Notes: generated by a model from the sequence alone, not told the origin. A DNA stretch of 64,000 bases from Anaerolinea thermophila UNI-1 (GCF_000199675.1 NC_014960.1:806001-870000); one strand, 5' to 3'. Shown: positions 41,828 to 50,983, counted from the stretch's first letter. Translations and numbers: made by a program.

Positions 41828-42658
41828 ATGAAAACACAGGTCAACCTGAATATCAACACCGATCTGGTGCGGCGCATCCTTACCGGTTTCATCCGCAGTG
41901 AAATCCACCGCATGGGTTTTGAGCGCGCGGTGATTAACCTCTCCGGTGGTTTGGACTCGGCGGTATCCTGTTTCCTGGCGGCTGAGGCGCTTGGACCGCA
42001 AAATGTGCTGGCATTGCGTTTGCCCTATCGCACCTCTTCTCCAGAATCACTGGAGCATGCTCAGATGGTTATCGAGGCTACCGGTGTGCAGTCACATACC
42101 TTTGAAATCACCCCGATGGTGGACCCCCTCATTGAGCATTTTCCGGAGATGAATTCTCTGCGCAAGGGGAATATCATGGCGCGGATGCGCATGATTGTCC
42201 TCTACGACCAGACCGTTGCCTTCAATGGGCTGGCTGTTGGCACGGGAAACAAAACAGAGATTCTGCTGGGTTATACCACTCTGTACGGCGACTCAGCCTG
42301 CGCGCTGAATCCCATTGGCGACCTTTACAAAACGCAGGTGCGCCAACTGGCTCGCGCGCTGGGCGTGCCTCAGGTCGTCATTGATAAACCCCCCTCAGCC
42401 GATTTATGGGCAGGGCAAACCGATGAAGGGGAACTGGGCTTTACCTATGCTGAGGTGGATAAACTGCTTTACTTGCTCATTGATGAGCGTTATACCCCGC
42501 AGGAATGCATCGAAGCCGGTTTCGATTCACGTTTCGTCCATGCAGTGGTGGAACGGGTCCGGAAAAATCAATTTAAGCGCATGCTTCCGCCGATTGCCAA
42601 ACTGAGCAACCGCACAATAGGGTACGATTTTCTGTACCTGCGCGATTGGGGTACCTGA
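41828..42658 (+). CDS. nadE: NAD synthetase (ATP-PPi loop domain)
   Basis: 276 residues, typical of stand-alone NadE. ATP-binding P-loop NLSGGLDSAVS (about 38-48), RLPYRTSSPES, and GTGNKTEILLGYTTLYGDSA with metal and ATP contacts are conserved. It amidates nicotinic acid adenine dinucleotide to NAD. In many bacteria the glutaminase domain is fused to this one; here it is the adjacent gene 40955-41824. An AGGTAAGG-like region lies just before ATG 41828. Confidence 0.95.
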   Translation: MKTQVNLNINTDLVRRILTGFIRSEIHRMGFERAVINLSGGLDSAVSCFLAAEALGPQNVLALRLPYRTSSPESLEHAQMVIEATGVQSHTFEITPMVDPLIEHFPEMNSLRKGNIMARMRMIVLYDQTVAFNGLAVGTGNKTEILLGYTTLYGDSACALNPIGDLYKTQVRQLARALGVPQVVIDKPPSADLWAGQTDEGELGFTYAEVDKLLYLLIDERYTPQECIEAGFDSRFVHAVVERVRKNQFKRMLPPIAKLSNRTIGYDFLYLRDWGT

Positions 42659-42681
42659 GTCATCGCGTTGAAGAAGCCTAT

Positions 42682-44907
42682 ATGCCGTTCCTGCGCCGCC
42701 AATCTCCAATGGAATTCGACCTGTCTTTGCCCGACGGGGCGAAGAGGGTGCGGGTACTGACAGAATCCGGGCATCTGGTGGTGGAAATCCGCTCGGAGAA
42801 GGGCGAGGTTCTCGAACGCCATGAGTCCCATGCCCCTTCAGGGATGGCACGCTGGCGTGCTGTTTTTCCTGTAATTGCCTTCTGGCTGGCGCTGGCGTTA
42901 TACCTGGCGGTGCGCCTGACCGCACTGTCAGATTTTCCGGTGTACTTCTTCTCCGATGAAGCCATCCAAACCATGCTCGCCGCTGATTTGCTTCGCGACG
43001 GGTTTCGCGGATATACCGGGGAATTCCTGCCCCCTTACTTTCCCAACGGCGGGCAGTATAACCTGAGTCTCTCGGTGTACCTGCAGGTCATCCCCAACCT
43101 GTTGTTCCCCCGTTCGGTTGAGGTTACCCGTGCCACATCGGTGTTCATGACCCTCATCGCCGCGTTGTCGGTGGGGTTGATTCTGCAGAAAATCTTTGCC
43201 AGCCGTTTCCCATGGCTGTCGGTGCTGGTGCTTTCGCTGACCCCGGCGTGGTTTTTGCATTCCCGTACCGCCTTTGAGACGGCTCTGGCAACCACCTTTT
43301 TTGCTGCTTTTCTGTATTTTTACCTGCTCTATCTTTCCAATCATCCGCTATCCCTGCCTTGGGCAGTGACTTTTGCCGCGCTTACGTTTTATTCCTATGC
43401 GCCCATGCGGCTGGTCATTGCCACGCTGGCGGTGTTGCTGGTGATTCTTGACTGGCGCAGGCACTGGCAAAACCCGCGCATTACTCTCATCAGTACTGGA
43501 CTTGGTATCTTGTGGCTGATTCCTTTTGTCCGGTTTCTGGTACTCCACCCCGCCGAACTGAACCAGCACCTGACCATTTTGGGGTCTTACTGGGTGGCAG
43601 ATTTATCCCTGGTGGAGAAATTGCGCCGTGCGGGAGAGATTTACCTCAACCTGCTCAGCCCGGCTTACTGGTGGGGAGAGCCGCGCTTCGACATCATCCG
43701 CCACGTGATGAAAGGATACGGGCATTTGCCGCGTCTGTTGGCACCTTTCACTGTATTGGGCTTCCTCTGGGCGCTGGCGCGGATGATTCGCGGGGATGCA
43801 CGTGCCAGAACCCTGTTCCTGGCGTGGATCATGGGACCGCTGGGGGCGGTACTGGTGGGAGAAGGCATTACCCGCGTGCTTTGTATGGTGATTCCTTTGA
43901 CTCTGTTTACTGCGCTGGGACTGGAAAAGACTTTGGAAGTGCTAAAGCGGGAACATCACTGGCAGGATTTGCATATCCCTGCTCTGGTGAAGGGGAATGG
44001 CTTGCTGGTGGTCCTTTACCTGGCTCTGGCGTGGGCAAATGTAGCCATGCTCAATGATGCGCTGAGCCATGCAGCACTATGGACCCAGGATTACGGACTG
44101 AATGGATTGCAGTACGGCGGGCGGCAGGTGTTTGCTGAGATTCAAAATCGCTTAAAGCACGAACCTGGCTTAAAGGTGGTGCTGACCCCCACTTGGGCAA
44201 ACGGTACAGATGTGCTGGCGCGTTTCTTCCTGCCGCAGGACCCGCCGCCGGTGGAAATCAATTCCTATCTGGCATATACCGAAACCTACCGCCCGTTCAT
44301 CCCTGAAAAGACGGTATTTGTGATGACGGCTGAGGAATACCGTGAACTGCCCCGCCAGTACTTTTCTGAGATTGAGATTGAACATGAGTTGTACTATCCT
44401 GATGGCTCGCCGGGGTTTTATTTTGTGCGCTTGAGATATGTGCCTGATTTCGAAGAAATTCTTGCCCGAGAACAGGCGGAGCGCCTCAAACCAATTGAGG
44501 AAACAGTGGAAGTCTACGGGATGGCCCTGACAATTTCTCATACCCGCCTGGATATGGGCGAACTGCCCCATATTTTTGACCGCAATCCTTCCACCCTGAT
44601 TCGTACCGCAGGGATTAACCCTCTGACGTTGAAGGTGGTGTTTCCCGTTCCTCAGGTAATAGGGCAGGTCAGTCTGCGTATTGGGGGGGCGCCCAGTCAG
44701 GTGAAGTTGAGTTTCTGGCAGGCAGGGGAGAATACCCCTCATGTGGTGGAGCAGGAAATTCCCCAGGACCCGCTCCCGCGCACGGTGAGCATTCCACTGG
44801 AAAATCCCCTGGAAGTTTCGGCTTTGCAGGTAGAATTGTGGAACGCCAGCGATGGTGCGGACGGACATGTGCATTTATGGGAACTGGAATGGAGCCAAAC
44901 GCCGTGA
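42682..44907 (+). CDS. GT-C type membrane glycosyltransferase (PMT/ArnT-like) with C-terminal discoidin-like domain
   Basis: 741 residues. After a cytoplasmic N-terminus a first span (about 65-83) leads to an extracytoplasmic loop with FSDEAIQTML, the acidic motif of PMT/GT39-type enzymes that use polyprenyl-linked sugars. About ten spans follow to residue 460. The remaining 280 residues are soluble; the last 130 (FDRNPSTLIRTAGINPLTLK...) resemble an F5/8-type C (discoidin) carbohydrate-binding domain. It probably glycosylates proteins or glycolipids outside the membrane. I prefer ATG 42682; a TTG at 42646 would overlap nadE. Acceptor unknown. Confidence 0.75.
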   Translation: MPFLRRQSPMEFDLSLPDGAKRVRVLTESGHLVVEIRSEKGEVLERHESHAPSGMARWRAVFPVIAFWLALALYLAVRLTALSDFPVYFFSDEAIQTMLAADLLRDGFRGYTGEFLPPYFPNGGQYNLSLSVYLQVIPNLLFPRSVEVTRATSVFMTLIAALSVGLILQKIFASRFPWLSVLVLSLTPAWFLHSRTAFETALATTFFAAFLYFYLLYLSNHPLSLPWAVTFAALTFYSYAPMRLVIATLAVLLVILDWRRHWQNPRITLISTGLGILWLIPFVRFLVLHPAELNQHLTILGSYWVADLSLVEKLRRAGEIYLNLLSPAYWWGEPRFDIIRHVMKGYGHLPRLLAPFTVLGFLWALARMIRGDARARTLFLAWIMGPLGAVLVGEGITRVLCMVIPLTLFTALGLEKTLEVLKREHHWQDLHIPALVKGNGLLVVLYLALAWANVAMLNDALSHAALWTQDYGLNGLQYGGRQVFAEIQNRLKHEPGLKVVLTPTWANGTDVLARFFLPQDPPPVEINSYLAYTETYRPFIPEKTVFVMTAEEYRELPRQYFSEIEIEHELYYPDGSPGFYFVRLRYVPDFEEILAREQAERLKPIEETVEVYGMALTISHTRLDMGELPHIFDRNPSTLIRTAGINPLTLKVVFPVPQVIGQVSLRIGGAPSQVKLSFWQAGENTPHVVEQEIPQDPLPRTVSIPLENPLEVSALQVELWNASDGADGHVHLWELEWSQTP

Positions 44908-45344
44908 ATAAAGAGATAGAGGTATCCCTTTCTGGGGGATGCGGGATGCGCTTTCACCGCCTGGTGCTGGCGTTGGTGTTGCTTGCGCTGGCATGGATGG
45001 GGCTGGGGCGCGCCCTCTGGGCGTGGAGAGATCGGGATTTGCTTGCCCGTTATGGCGCTCAACCGGGTTGGGAATACCTGATGGTTACAGGGGGGATTTG
45101 GGCGTTGCTGGCGTTGAGCGCGGCTGGGTTGACTTTGTGGGGGAATCCCCGCTGGTTTCGTATAGCCTTTTTAGAAGTGATGATCTGGACAGGGCTTTAC
45201 TGGGCGGATCTTCTTTTCTTCAGCCGGTCGGGAGAAGCGCTTTTGAATCTTGGTTTTACGTTGGGGGTGTCGATCGCTGGATTGTTCTACGCCGGGTTTG
45301 CCCTGGATTTTCTTCCTGCGCTGTTTTTGCGCTTGCGCAGATAA
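44904..45344 (+). CDS. Small four-span membrane protein of unknown function
   Basis: 146 residues starting at GTG 44904, overlapping the glycosyltransferase stop as GTGA, with GGAG nine bases upstream; ATG 44889 and ATG 44946 are alternatives. Four hydrophobic segments are visible (LALVLLALAWMGLG; GGIWALLALSAAGLTL; FLEVMIWTGLYWADLLFF; GVSIAGLFYAGFALDFL). I do not recognise a family. Coupled translation suggests work with the glycosyltransferase. Confidence 0.6.
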   Translation: MNKEIEVSLSGGCGMRFHRLVLALVLLALAWMGLGRALWAWRDRDLLARYGAQPGWEYLMVTGGIWALLALSAAGLTLWGNPRWFRIAFLEVMIWTGLYWADLLFFSRSGEALLNLGFTLGVSIAGLFYAGFALDFLPALFLRLRR

Positions 45345-45434
45345 ATTTCTCATTATCTTGTCAAAAAATAAATACAATGAATACACACGCTCATATCATT
45401 CGGATATGCAGGATAAGGATTTCCGGGAGAGAAT

Positions 45435-46049
45435 ATGAATTCATCCGAGCAAGAGATTGAAGCCAAATTCCCCGTGCATTCGCTCGAAGGCGTGCGCCAG
45501 CGATTGGAGCAGGCGGGGGCGGTGCTGGAAGCGCCGCGCGTGCATGAAGTCAACCTGCGGTTCGATACCCCCGATGGTGCACTGACCCGTGAGCGCCGGG
45601 TGTTGCGCTTGCGCCGGGATAGCCGTTCGATCCTGACGTACAAGGGTGCGGCAAAGATGGGGCAGGAAGTCAGCGTCCGCCAGGAAATTGAGGTGGAAGT
45701 GAGCGATTTTGAAGCCGCGCGTCATCTTCTGGAAGCCCTGGGATACCGGGTGAGCATCCTGTATGAGAAGTTCCGCACTGCCTATCAACTTGCCGGGGTG
45801 CATGTGGTATTGGATGAAATGCCCTTCGGTAATTTCGTGGAAATTGAAGGGGAGAATGCCGAACAAATCCATCAGATAGCCCTTTCGTTGGGTTTGTGCT
45901 GGGAAGCGCGGGTGGCGGAAAGTTATCTGGGTTTGTTTGAGCGGGTGCGTCAGGCGTATGGTTTGCCGCCTACCCATTTGACCTTTGATGCCCTGCGAGG
46001 CGTGAAGGTGGAGTTTTCCCGAATTGGTCTTCAAGAGGCGGATACATGA
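45435..46049 (+). CDS. CYTH-domain protein (class IV adenylate cyclase / triphosphatase-like)
   Basis: 204 residues. Starts with the CYTH hallmark EIEAKFPV (ExExK, about 7-14) and shows the barrel strands HEVNLRFDTPDG, RVLRLRRDSRSILTYKG and VVLDEMPFGNFVEIEG, in which acidic and basic residues line the tunnel. The family includes CyaB-type adenylate cyclases and thiamine or inorganic triphosphatases; sequence alone does not decide between them. It overlaps the next gene by ATGA, an odd partner since that one is secreted. Confidence 0.83.
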   Translation: MNSSEQEIEAKFPVHSLEGVRQRLEQAGAVLEAPRVHEVNLRFDTPDGALTRERRVLRLRRDSRSILTYKGAAKMGQEVSVRQEIEVEVSDFEAARHLLEALGYRVSILYEKFRTAYQLAGVHVVLDEMPFGNFVEIEGENAEQIHQIALSLGLCWEARVAESYLGLFERVRQAYGLPPTHLTFDALRGVKVEFSRIGLQEADT

Positions 46050-47701
46050 TTCCAGACCTGAGTGGTTTTCGGAAATGGCTGGCACTGGCGCTGGCGGTGT
46101 TTCTGCTGGCGGGGTTGTCCGGGTTGGCGCAGGGGCAAACCGGGAGCGGAACTACCCTGTACCTTCCATTGGTCAGTCGGGGGGTGTCCGCACCGGTGTT
46201 GAAGTTTGAGCGCCTGGGATGCTATTCTTCGTGGTGTGAAACCGGCTGGTACTCTTCTCCCGCGGCAGTGGATGTCAACGGGGACGGCAGGCTGGACATC
46301 GTTGCCTCGGCTTACTCCATCTGGGCAATCGATGGGGAAACGGGCGCGATTCTCTGGAAGACGCGCTCCGGGCATGACGTCACCGAGGGCTTTGATGGGG
46401 TGAGCAATGTGGGGCGTACCTGGCCCGGGATTGCCGTTGCCGATGTGGATCGGGATGGCACGCAGGAAATCATCACTGCTCATTCCGGCGGGGTGATTTC
46501 GGTGTACACCCTGCAGGGCAGGTTCAAGCCGGGTTGGTATCAAAAGCCGCACACCAGCGAATGGCGGGGCCTGCTGGTCGCCGATCTGGACGGCAACGGC
46601 AGTACCATGGAAATTCTGGCAACCCGGGCGTATGGAAGTGCTGTCAACACCTGGGTTTTCTCATCCAGCGGACAAATTCGTGCCAACTGGCCCCAGTTGA
46701 GCAACGACAGCGGTTACGCCTGGGGGGTGTATAACGCCAATGCGTCGGCGGGCAACCTGACGGGCAACAGCGCGCTTGAGGTGGTCGTGCCTTCGGATGT
46801 GCATTACATCAACGCCTATGACGCCGGCGGCAATCAACTGCCTGCCAGTGCCACGGATTATCCGGGTAAAGGCTGGGGCAAAGTGGGAGTGTGGGAAGAC
46901 TTAACCGTAGAAAAGCGCGGTTGGGGGGCATGTGATGGCAATCGGTCGGAGAGTTACCGCGCCAATTTTGCCGATGGTCCCGCTGTCATTGCCGATGTCA
47001 ACGGCGATGGGGTTCGCGAGGTTGTGGCGGTGGGTAACATGTACGATTGCTCTCAATCCCCTTATCTGAGTCGTTATTACGCGCCTTTTATCTTCAACGC
47101 TGACCGCTCGCGTTTCCGTACCGGTGCGTGGGATTGGCGTACCAATCCGCTGGATACCGGCGCGCCCATTTCTGAGGATTACAACGTCATCGAAAGCGCT
47201 GAACCCAATCCCGTGGTAGCCGATCTGGATGGGGATGGCGTCCGGGAAATCCTCTTTGCCTCTTACGACGGGCGGGTGCATGCTTTCTGGCTGGATAAAA
47301 CCGAACATGGCAACTGGCCCTTTGAGGTCTATCAGCCTGCGGAAGGGGTTTTGCGTTTTGCCAGCGAGCCAGTGGTTGCCGATCTGGACAACAACGGCAA
47401 AGCCGAGGTGCTGTTTGCCTCGTGGACGGCAAAAGGTTCGAACCGCACGGGCAAACTGCATGGGGTTTCGTTCGATGGAAATCCGCTGTTTGAGGTATCT
47501 CTGCCAGCGCCGTTTAACGCCAACTGGAACGGCGCGCTGGCAGCGCCGACTCTCGCCAATGTGGACTCCGATGCGGATCTGGAAGTGGTCTTAATGACGG
47601 CACATTCCGGCGTGGTGGTGTACGACCTGCCCGGAACAGCCAGTGCCCGCATCTTCTGGGGAACAGGGCGGGGCAATTTTCAGCGCACGGCTTCCCCGTG
47701 A
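46046..47701 (+). CDS. Secreted FG-GAP/VCBS repeat beta-propeller protein
   Basis: 551 residues. Signal peptide (about 1-31, ends GLAQGQ) is followed by TTLYLPLVSRG, a copy of the motif found at the C-termini of other secreted proteins here. Seven or so FG-GAP blades follow, each with a calcium-binding-like loop: DVNGDGRLDIVA, DVDRDGTQEIIT, DLDGNGSTMEIL, DVNGDGVREVVA, DLDGDGVREILF, DLDNNGKAEVLF, NVDSDADLEVVL. Likely a surface or extracellular beta-propeller for binding proteins or polysaccharides. Its last 22 bases overlap the convergent gene. Confidence 0.88.
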   Translation: MIPDLSGFRKWLALALAVFLLAGLSGLAQGQTGSGTTLYLPLVSRGVSAPVLKFERLGCYSSWCETGWYSSPAAVDVNGDGRLDIVASAYSIWAIDGETGAILWKTRSGHDVTEGFDGVSNVGRTWPGIAVADVDRDGTQEIITAHSGGVISVYTLQGRFKPGWYQKPHTSEWRGLLVADLDGNGSTMEILATRAYGSAVNTWVFSSSGQIRANWPQLSNDSGYAWGVYNANASAGNLTGNSALEVVVPSDVHYINAYDAGGNQLPASATDYPGKGWGKVGVWEDLTVEKRGWGACDGNRSESYRANFADGPAVIADVNGDGVREVVAVGNMYDCSQSPYLSRYYAPFIFNADRSRFRTGAWDWRTNPLDTGAPISEDYNVIESAEPNPVVADLDGDGVREILFASYDGRVHAFWLDKTEHGNWPFEVYQPAEGVLRFASEPVVADLDNNGKAEVLFASWTAKGSNRTGKLHGVSFDGNPLFEVSLPAPFNANWNGALAAPTLANVDSDADLEVVLMTAHSGVVVYDLPGTASARIFWGTGRGNFQRTASP

Positions 47702-48759
47702 GGAGAACTTTTCCTCAATCTGAGAAATTTATTTTGATAGAGTAACCAGCCTGCAAGGATGATGGGTGCAATAAAGGTAAATGTGTACCAGGCTTTATCC
47801 ACCTCGTATGCCAGAATGATGGTTAACAAGCCGGGTATGGAAGCGAGGAGTGCACTCAGTAATACGAGGAGAGGTTCCAGCAAGGGAATTAATTGAATCA
47901 AGTCGTAGTCGTGAACCAGAGGGCTGATCACAAATCCCCATAACACGAGAAGATCCAGGGAGATGCGTTTCCCATTTAGACGCCAGATAAGCCAGAAAAG
48001 CATTCCTGCCAGAATTCCCCAGACCAGCCAGTAGAAGATGGTTTTCCATGATATGAAGTATAGAAGTGTACGGGGCAGGAAGCCAGACATGGCGCGTTCG
48101 GCAAGTGGGCGTGGATTCTCCAGCCATCGCAGGGGCCAGTCTGGTGTGACGAAGAAACTCGGCAGGTAGATTGCCACGAAGGCGATGAGCCATGCCCATG
48201 CCTGACGGGGAATCTTTCGACTGGACTGCCATTCTTTCCACCAGGTCCAGAGCGCATACCCAAAAGGGAAAATTGCCAGTTGCGGCTTCAAGAATGTGAG
48301 TGCCAGCCATACTCCGCCCTTAGCTTGAGAAGGGTCTGGGGTTTTTCGATATCCCCACAACCCTAATAAACCAAACAGGGCAGTTTGTCCACCGGTGAAA
48401 TGGGAAAAGAGAGGAGCATAAAGCAAGATAAGCGGATTCCATCCACTAATTAACAATGAGACAATAACAGGCAAGAGATGCCAGAGAATTTGGCTGATGG
48501 GGCGGGGAAGCGCGGCAAAGAATGCAAATATCATTACATACGGAAGGGGATAATAACTGTTTTCCCCGTATACTTCAACGCCTTGAAGGAAGCGGTTACC
48601 AATATCCATGAAAGTTTCATAGTCAATCGGTCCCTGTCCTTTCATCACAACAAAACTTAGATATAACAAATAGGGGACGAGCAAAAGGATTAACCAGAAG
48701 ACTTTCCACTTCCCTGAGAAAATTGTCCATTGAGAAAGTTTTGGAATAGAAACAGGCAT
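47680..48759 (-). CDS. Integral membrane glycosyltransferase-like protein (GT87/DUF2029 type)
   Basis: 359 residues from ATG 48759; the frame open to 48888 overlaps the upstream gene. About nine to ten membrane spans. An early extracytoplasmic IDYETFMDIGNRFLQGVEVY is similar to the acidic loop of GT87 mannosyltransferases, and GGQTALFGLLGLWGYRK with LTFLKPQLAIFPFGYAL matches the conserved 'G-Q-x-n / KPQ' region of that family. It would transfer a sugar from a polyprenyl donor. It is the third gene in an operon with a zinc-ribbon protein and a protease. Confidence 0.72.
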   Translation of the reverse strand: MPVSIPKLSQWTIFSGKWKVFWLILLLVPYLLYLSFVVMKGQGPIDYETFMDIGNRFLQGVEVYGENSYYPLPYVMIFAFFAALPRPISQILWHLLPVIVSLLISGWNPLILLYAPLFSHFTGGQTALFGLLGLWGYRKTPDPSQAKGGVWLALTFLKPQLAIFPFGYALWTWWKEWQSSRKIPRQAWAWLIAFVAIYLPSFFVTPDWPLRWLENPRPLAERAMSGFLPRTLLYFISWKTIFYWLVWGILAGMLFWLIWRLNGKRISLDLLVLWGFVISPLVHDYDLIQLIPLLEPLLVLLSALLASIPGLLTIILAYEVDKAWYTFTFIAPIILAGWLLYQNKFLRLRKSSPHGEAVR

Positions 48760-48769
48760 ACCATGCGGG

Positions 48770-49723
48770 TTACTTTCTTCTTGGGTCGGGTTGAGAGGGT
48801 TGGGCTGGACGGGCGCTACCGCACACGCGGCACTCGGTATCCCCATCGCCAAAGGGGACACTGCAGGTTGGACAGGCATAGTAAGCATCCCAGGCGCGTT
48901 CCAGTGCCAGGCGTTCGGCGCGCTTGGCTTCTTTTTGCTTCAGGTAGGCGGCTTCCAGCGCTTCTGCCGTTTGGCGGATGACTTTCCAGGCGCGTTCTTT
49001 CAACTGCAAATGCCCGGCGATTTCTGCCAGCCCGGCACCTTCCGAGAGGGCGCGGCTGGCTTTGTCAAATAAATCATCTACACCGCGCACATCCCCCCGC
49101 AAAAGAGAAATCCCTGCGCCCGCCAGTCCCAGCAAACGTTTCCCGCCCTGCTTGACAATTTCGAGCATTCCCGGACGGGTGAGATCGTTGACTTTGACAT
49201 CGCACCCGGAAGGGGTGCGCGCCAGGGTGATGGTCAGCGCAGGAATGGCGCCGGCATTGGTAATCAGGCTGATAGTGCCAGTGAGGTTCTGGTTGTCTCC
49301 GCTGAAGGTGATGAGACTGCCGCGCCCGTTGAACTCTGCCTGTAAGGGGGCGATAAAGTCATCCGGTTTCACACCCTGATAGGATGCCGAGCCATCGGTG
49401 GCTACAGCGGCAACTGCGCCCACCCCCAGCACGCCTGCGGCAAGCGCGGTCAGCGTTCCTCCGGCTTCATCTTCTACTGGTTGATGTTCCTGCGCACCTT
49501 TACGCAGGGCTTCCAGCATGGCGGCAAGACGTTCTCGTTCTTCGGCGTGACGTTTCATTATTTCGCCCTTGCGGGTGAGCGCGCCGGGCAGGTCTTTGGG
49601 CGAAAAGGTGCGGGCGAAGAAATCCTGATCCTGGGGAGTCAGTGTGCAGAAGACGGCTTTCTGCTCATCCGAAAGCCCTGCAAGTTGTTCTGCTGATAAA
49701 CGTTCAAGCGCGGACTCGTCCAT
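48770..49723 (-). CDS. Uncharacterised zinc-ribbon protein
   Basis: 317 residues from ATG 49723 (GGAGG five bases upstream; an ATG at 49735 overlaps that site). Parts seen: an N-terminal helical region (AEQLAGLSDEQKAVFCTLTP, then an E/R-rich helix), a glycine/alanine hydrophobic stretch (LAAGVLGVGAVAAVA), a beta-rich middle, a helical section with a glycine-rich LLGLAGAGISLL, a K/E/A-rich coiled coil, and a C-terminal zinc ribbon CPTC...CRVCG. I recognise no family. It lies between a putative EAD-protease and a membrane glycosyltransferase in one operon. Confidence 0.6.
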   Translation of the reverse strand: MDESALERLSAEQLAGLSDEQKAVFCTLTPQDQDFFARTFSPKDLPGALTRKGEIMKRHAEERERLAAMLEALRKGAQEHQPVEDEAGGTLTALAAGVLGVGAVAAVATDGSASYQGVKPDDFIAPLQAEFNGRGSLITFSGDNQNLTGTISLITNAGAIPALTITLARTPSGCDVKVNDLTRPGMLEIVKQGGKRLLGLAGAGISLLRGDVRGVDDLFDKASRALSEGAGLAEIAGHLQLKERAWKVIRQTAEALEAAYLKQKEAKRAERLALERAWDAYYACPTCSVPFGDGDTECRVCGSARPAQPSQPDPRRK

Positions 49724-49784
49724 CCTGACCTCCATGGGAACATTGTTATTGTATCCTGTTTTTGAGGCAGGACAGGCTCAAGAA

Positions 49785-50870
49785 TCAATCAAGGTTTTCG
49801 GGCAGGGAGATGCCATGTTCCTGCATCAGGCGGACAATGCTTTCCATAGAACAGCCCTGATTGGCGTTGTTCAGCCGCCGTTGATGCAGGGCAATCAGTT
49901 GCCAGTCCAGGGTGAAGCAGGGAGAGCCGGAAGAGCCCGCCTGGGTGTTGGTGCGGTACAGCAAACGGGTGCGGTTGGCGTTCCATCCCAGAATACCCTG
50001 CGTGTCCAGAGCAAATTTCAGCGGCGCGCCCAGCGGATGCTGGACAATGATGAGGGCATCCTCTTCGTTCACAGCGGGGAAGATGCCGGGCAAGCCCATC
50101 CAGCCGCGCGGCGGCGAAGAAGGCAGGGCAGAAGATACCGGCAAAAGCCCTGCCGGTTCTGCTAACCGCAGGATGGCGTAATCCATTTCCTGCGGGGTTG
50201 GCAGTGTATCTTCTGTGTCAGCCAGTTCAGCGGGTGAGGGCGGACTCCAGTCCACCAGCCAGTCTTTTGCCAGGGCAAATTCCTCTCCCGCCGCAGGCAC
50301 TGCCTGATGCGGCGGGAGCAGATGCTGGAAGCGCACCCGCACCTGCTGGGGAGCGATTAATCCCTGATGGATTTCCTGGACAACATGATAGGCGGTCATC
50401 ACCCAATCGGGAGCGATGAGGAAGCCAGTGCCGCGCGGATTGAGGTTCATTTCAATGCGGCAAACCTGCTGTTCGATGCGCACCATCTGTTCACGCCAGC
50501 GGGCGGGGTCGAGAAAGGGCAGGTTGTTGCGGAGAATTTTCTCCAGGCGCTGGCTGGACGCCGGGCGGGGCGCTTTGTCGCTGTGTTGAATGGTCACCGT
50601 GGGAGCTAGCCCAAAACGGCGGGAAATTTCTACCAGCGCCGGGTGATAGGGGTGGGCGCGGCGTACGGCGCTGATGAGCAGGGGTAACCAGCCTTCCTGC
50701 TCGGCGGTGAGAATCAAACTGACCAGAATCTCATGGGGTGTTCGTCCGGGAGTAAACTCATCCAGCGAGCGTTTCAGTTCCTGCTGGAGGATGCTGTCCA
50801 GTTCTTCTAGGCTGAGCGCGCTGGTGAGTCCGCGTACCAGTTCCCGTAAAAATTTGCTGGAGAGAGACAT
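49785..50870 (-). CDS. Trypsin-like serine protease with N-terminal effector-associated-type domain
   Basis: 361 residues, no signal peptide. The first about 90 residues (LVRGLTSALSLEELDSILQQ... to ...PYHPALVEISRRFGL) have the helical pattern of EAD1-type effector-associated domains, small adaptors found on conflict-system proteins. The rest is a chymotrypsin-fold protease: the H site in MTAYHVVQ (about 158), the D site in EMDYAILRL (about 228) and nucleophile in AGSSGSPCF (about 315). A cytoplasmic protease joined to an adaptor fits an immune or signalling effector, not a secreted digestive enzyme. A TTGACA -35 lies upstream at 50939-50944 with a weak -10. Confidence 0.78.
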   Translation of the reverse strand: MSLSSKFLRELVRGLTSALSLEELDSILQQELKRSLDEFTPGRTPHEILVSLILTAEQEGWLPLLISAVRRAHPYHPALVEISRRFGLAPTVTIQHSDKAPRPASSQRLEKILRNNLPFLDPARWREQMVRIEQQVCRIEMNLNPRGTGFLIAPDWVMTAYHVVQEIHQGLIAPQQVRVRFQHLLPPHQAVPAAGEEFALAKDWLVDWSPPSPAELADTEDTLPTPQEMDYAILRLAEPAGLLPVSSALPSSPPRGWMGLPGIFPAVNEEDALIIVQHPLGAPLKFALDTQGILGWNANRTRLLYRTNTQAGSSGSPCFTLDWQLIALHQRRLNNANQGCSMESIVRLMQEHGISLPENLD

Positions 50871-50954
50871 CGCAGTTTCCTTGAGAAAAAATCCCCGCTG
50901 GAGTTAATCTTACTCAACATCTTGCTGAAACGCCAATCTGTCAAAGCCTGCAGT

Positions 50955-50983
50955 TTGCATTTTCTTTTTCAGCGGAGTAGAAT
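50955..50983 (+). promoter_or_regulatory. Promoter of the PIG-L deacetylase gene
   Basis: TTGCAT (50955-50960), a 17-bp spacer and TAGAAT (50978-50983), giving a leader of about 30 nt. Confidence 0.55.
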
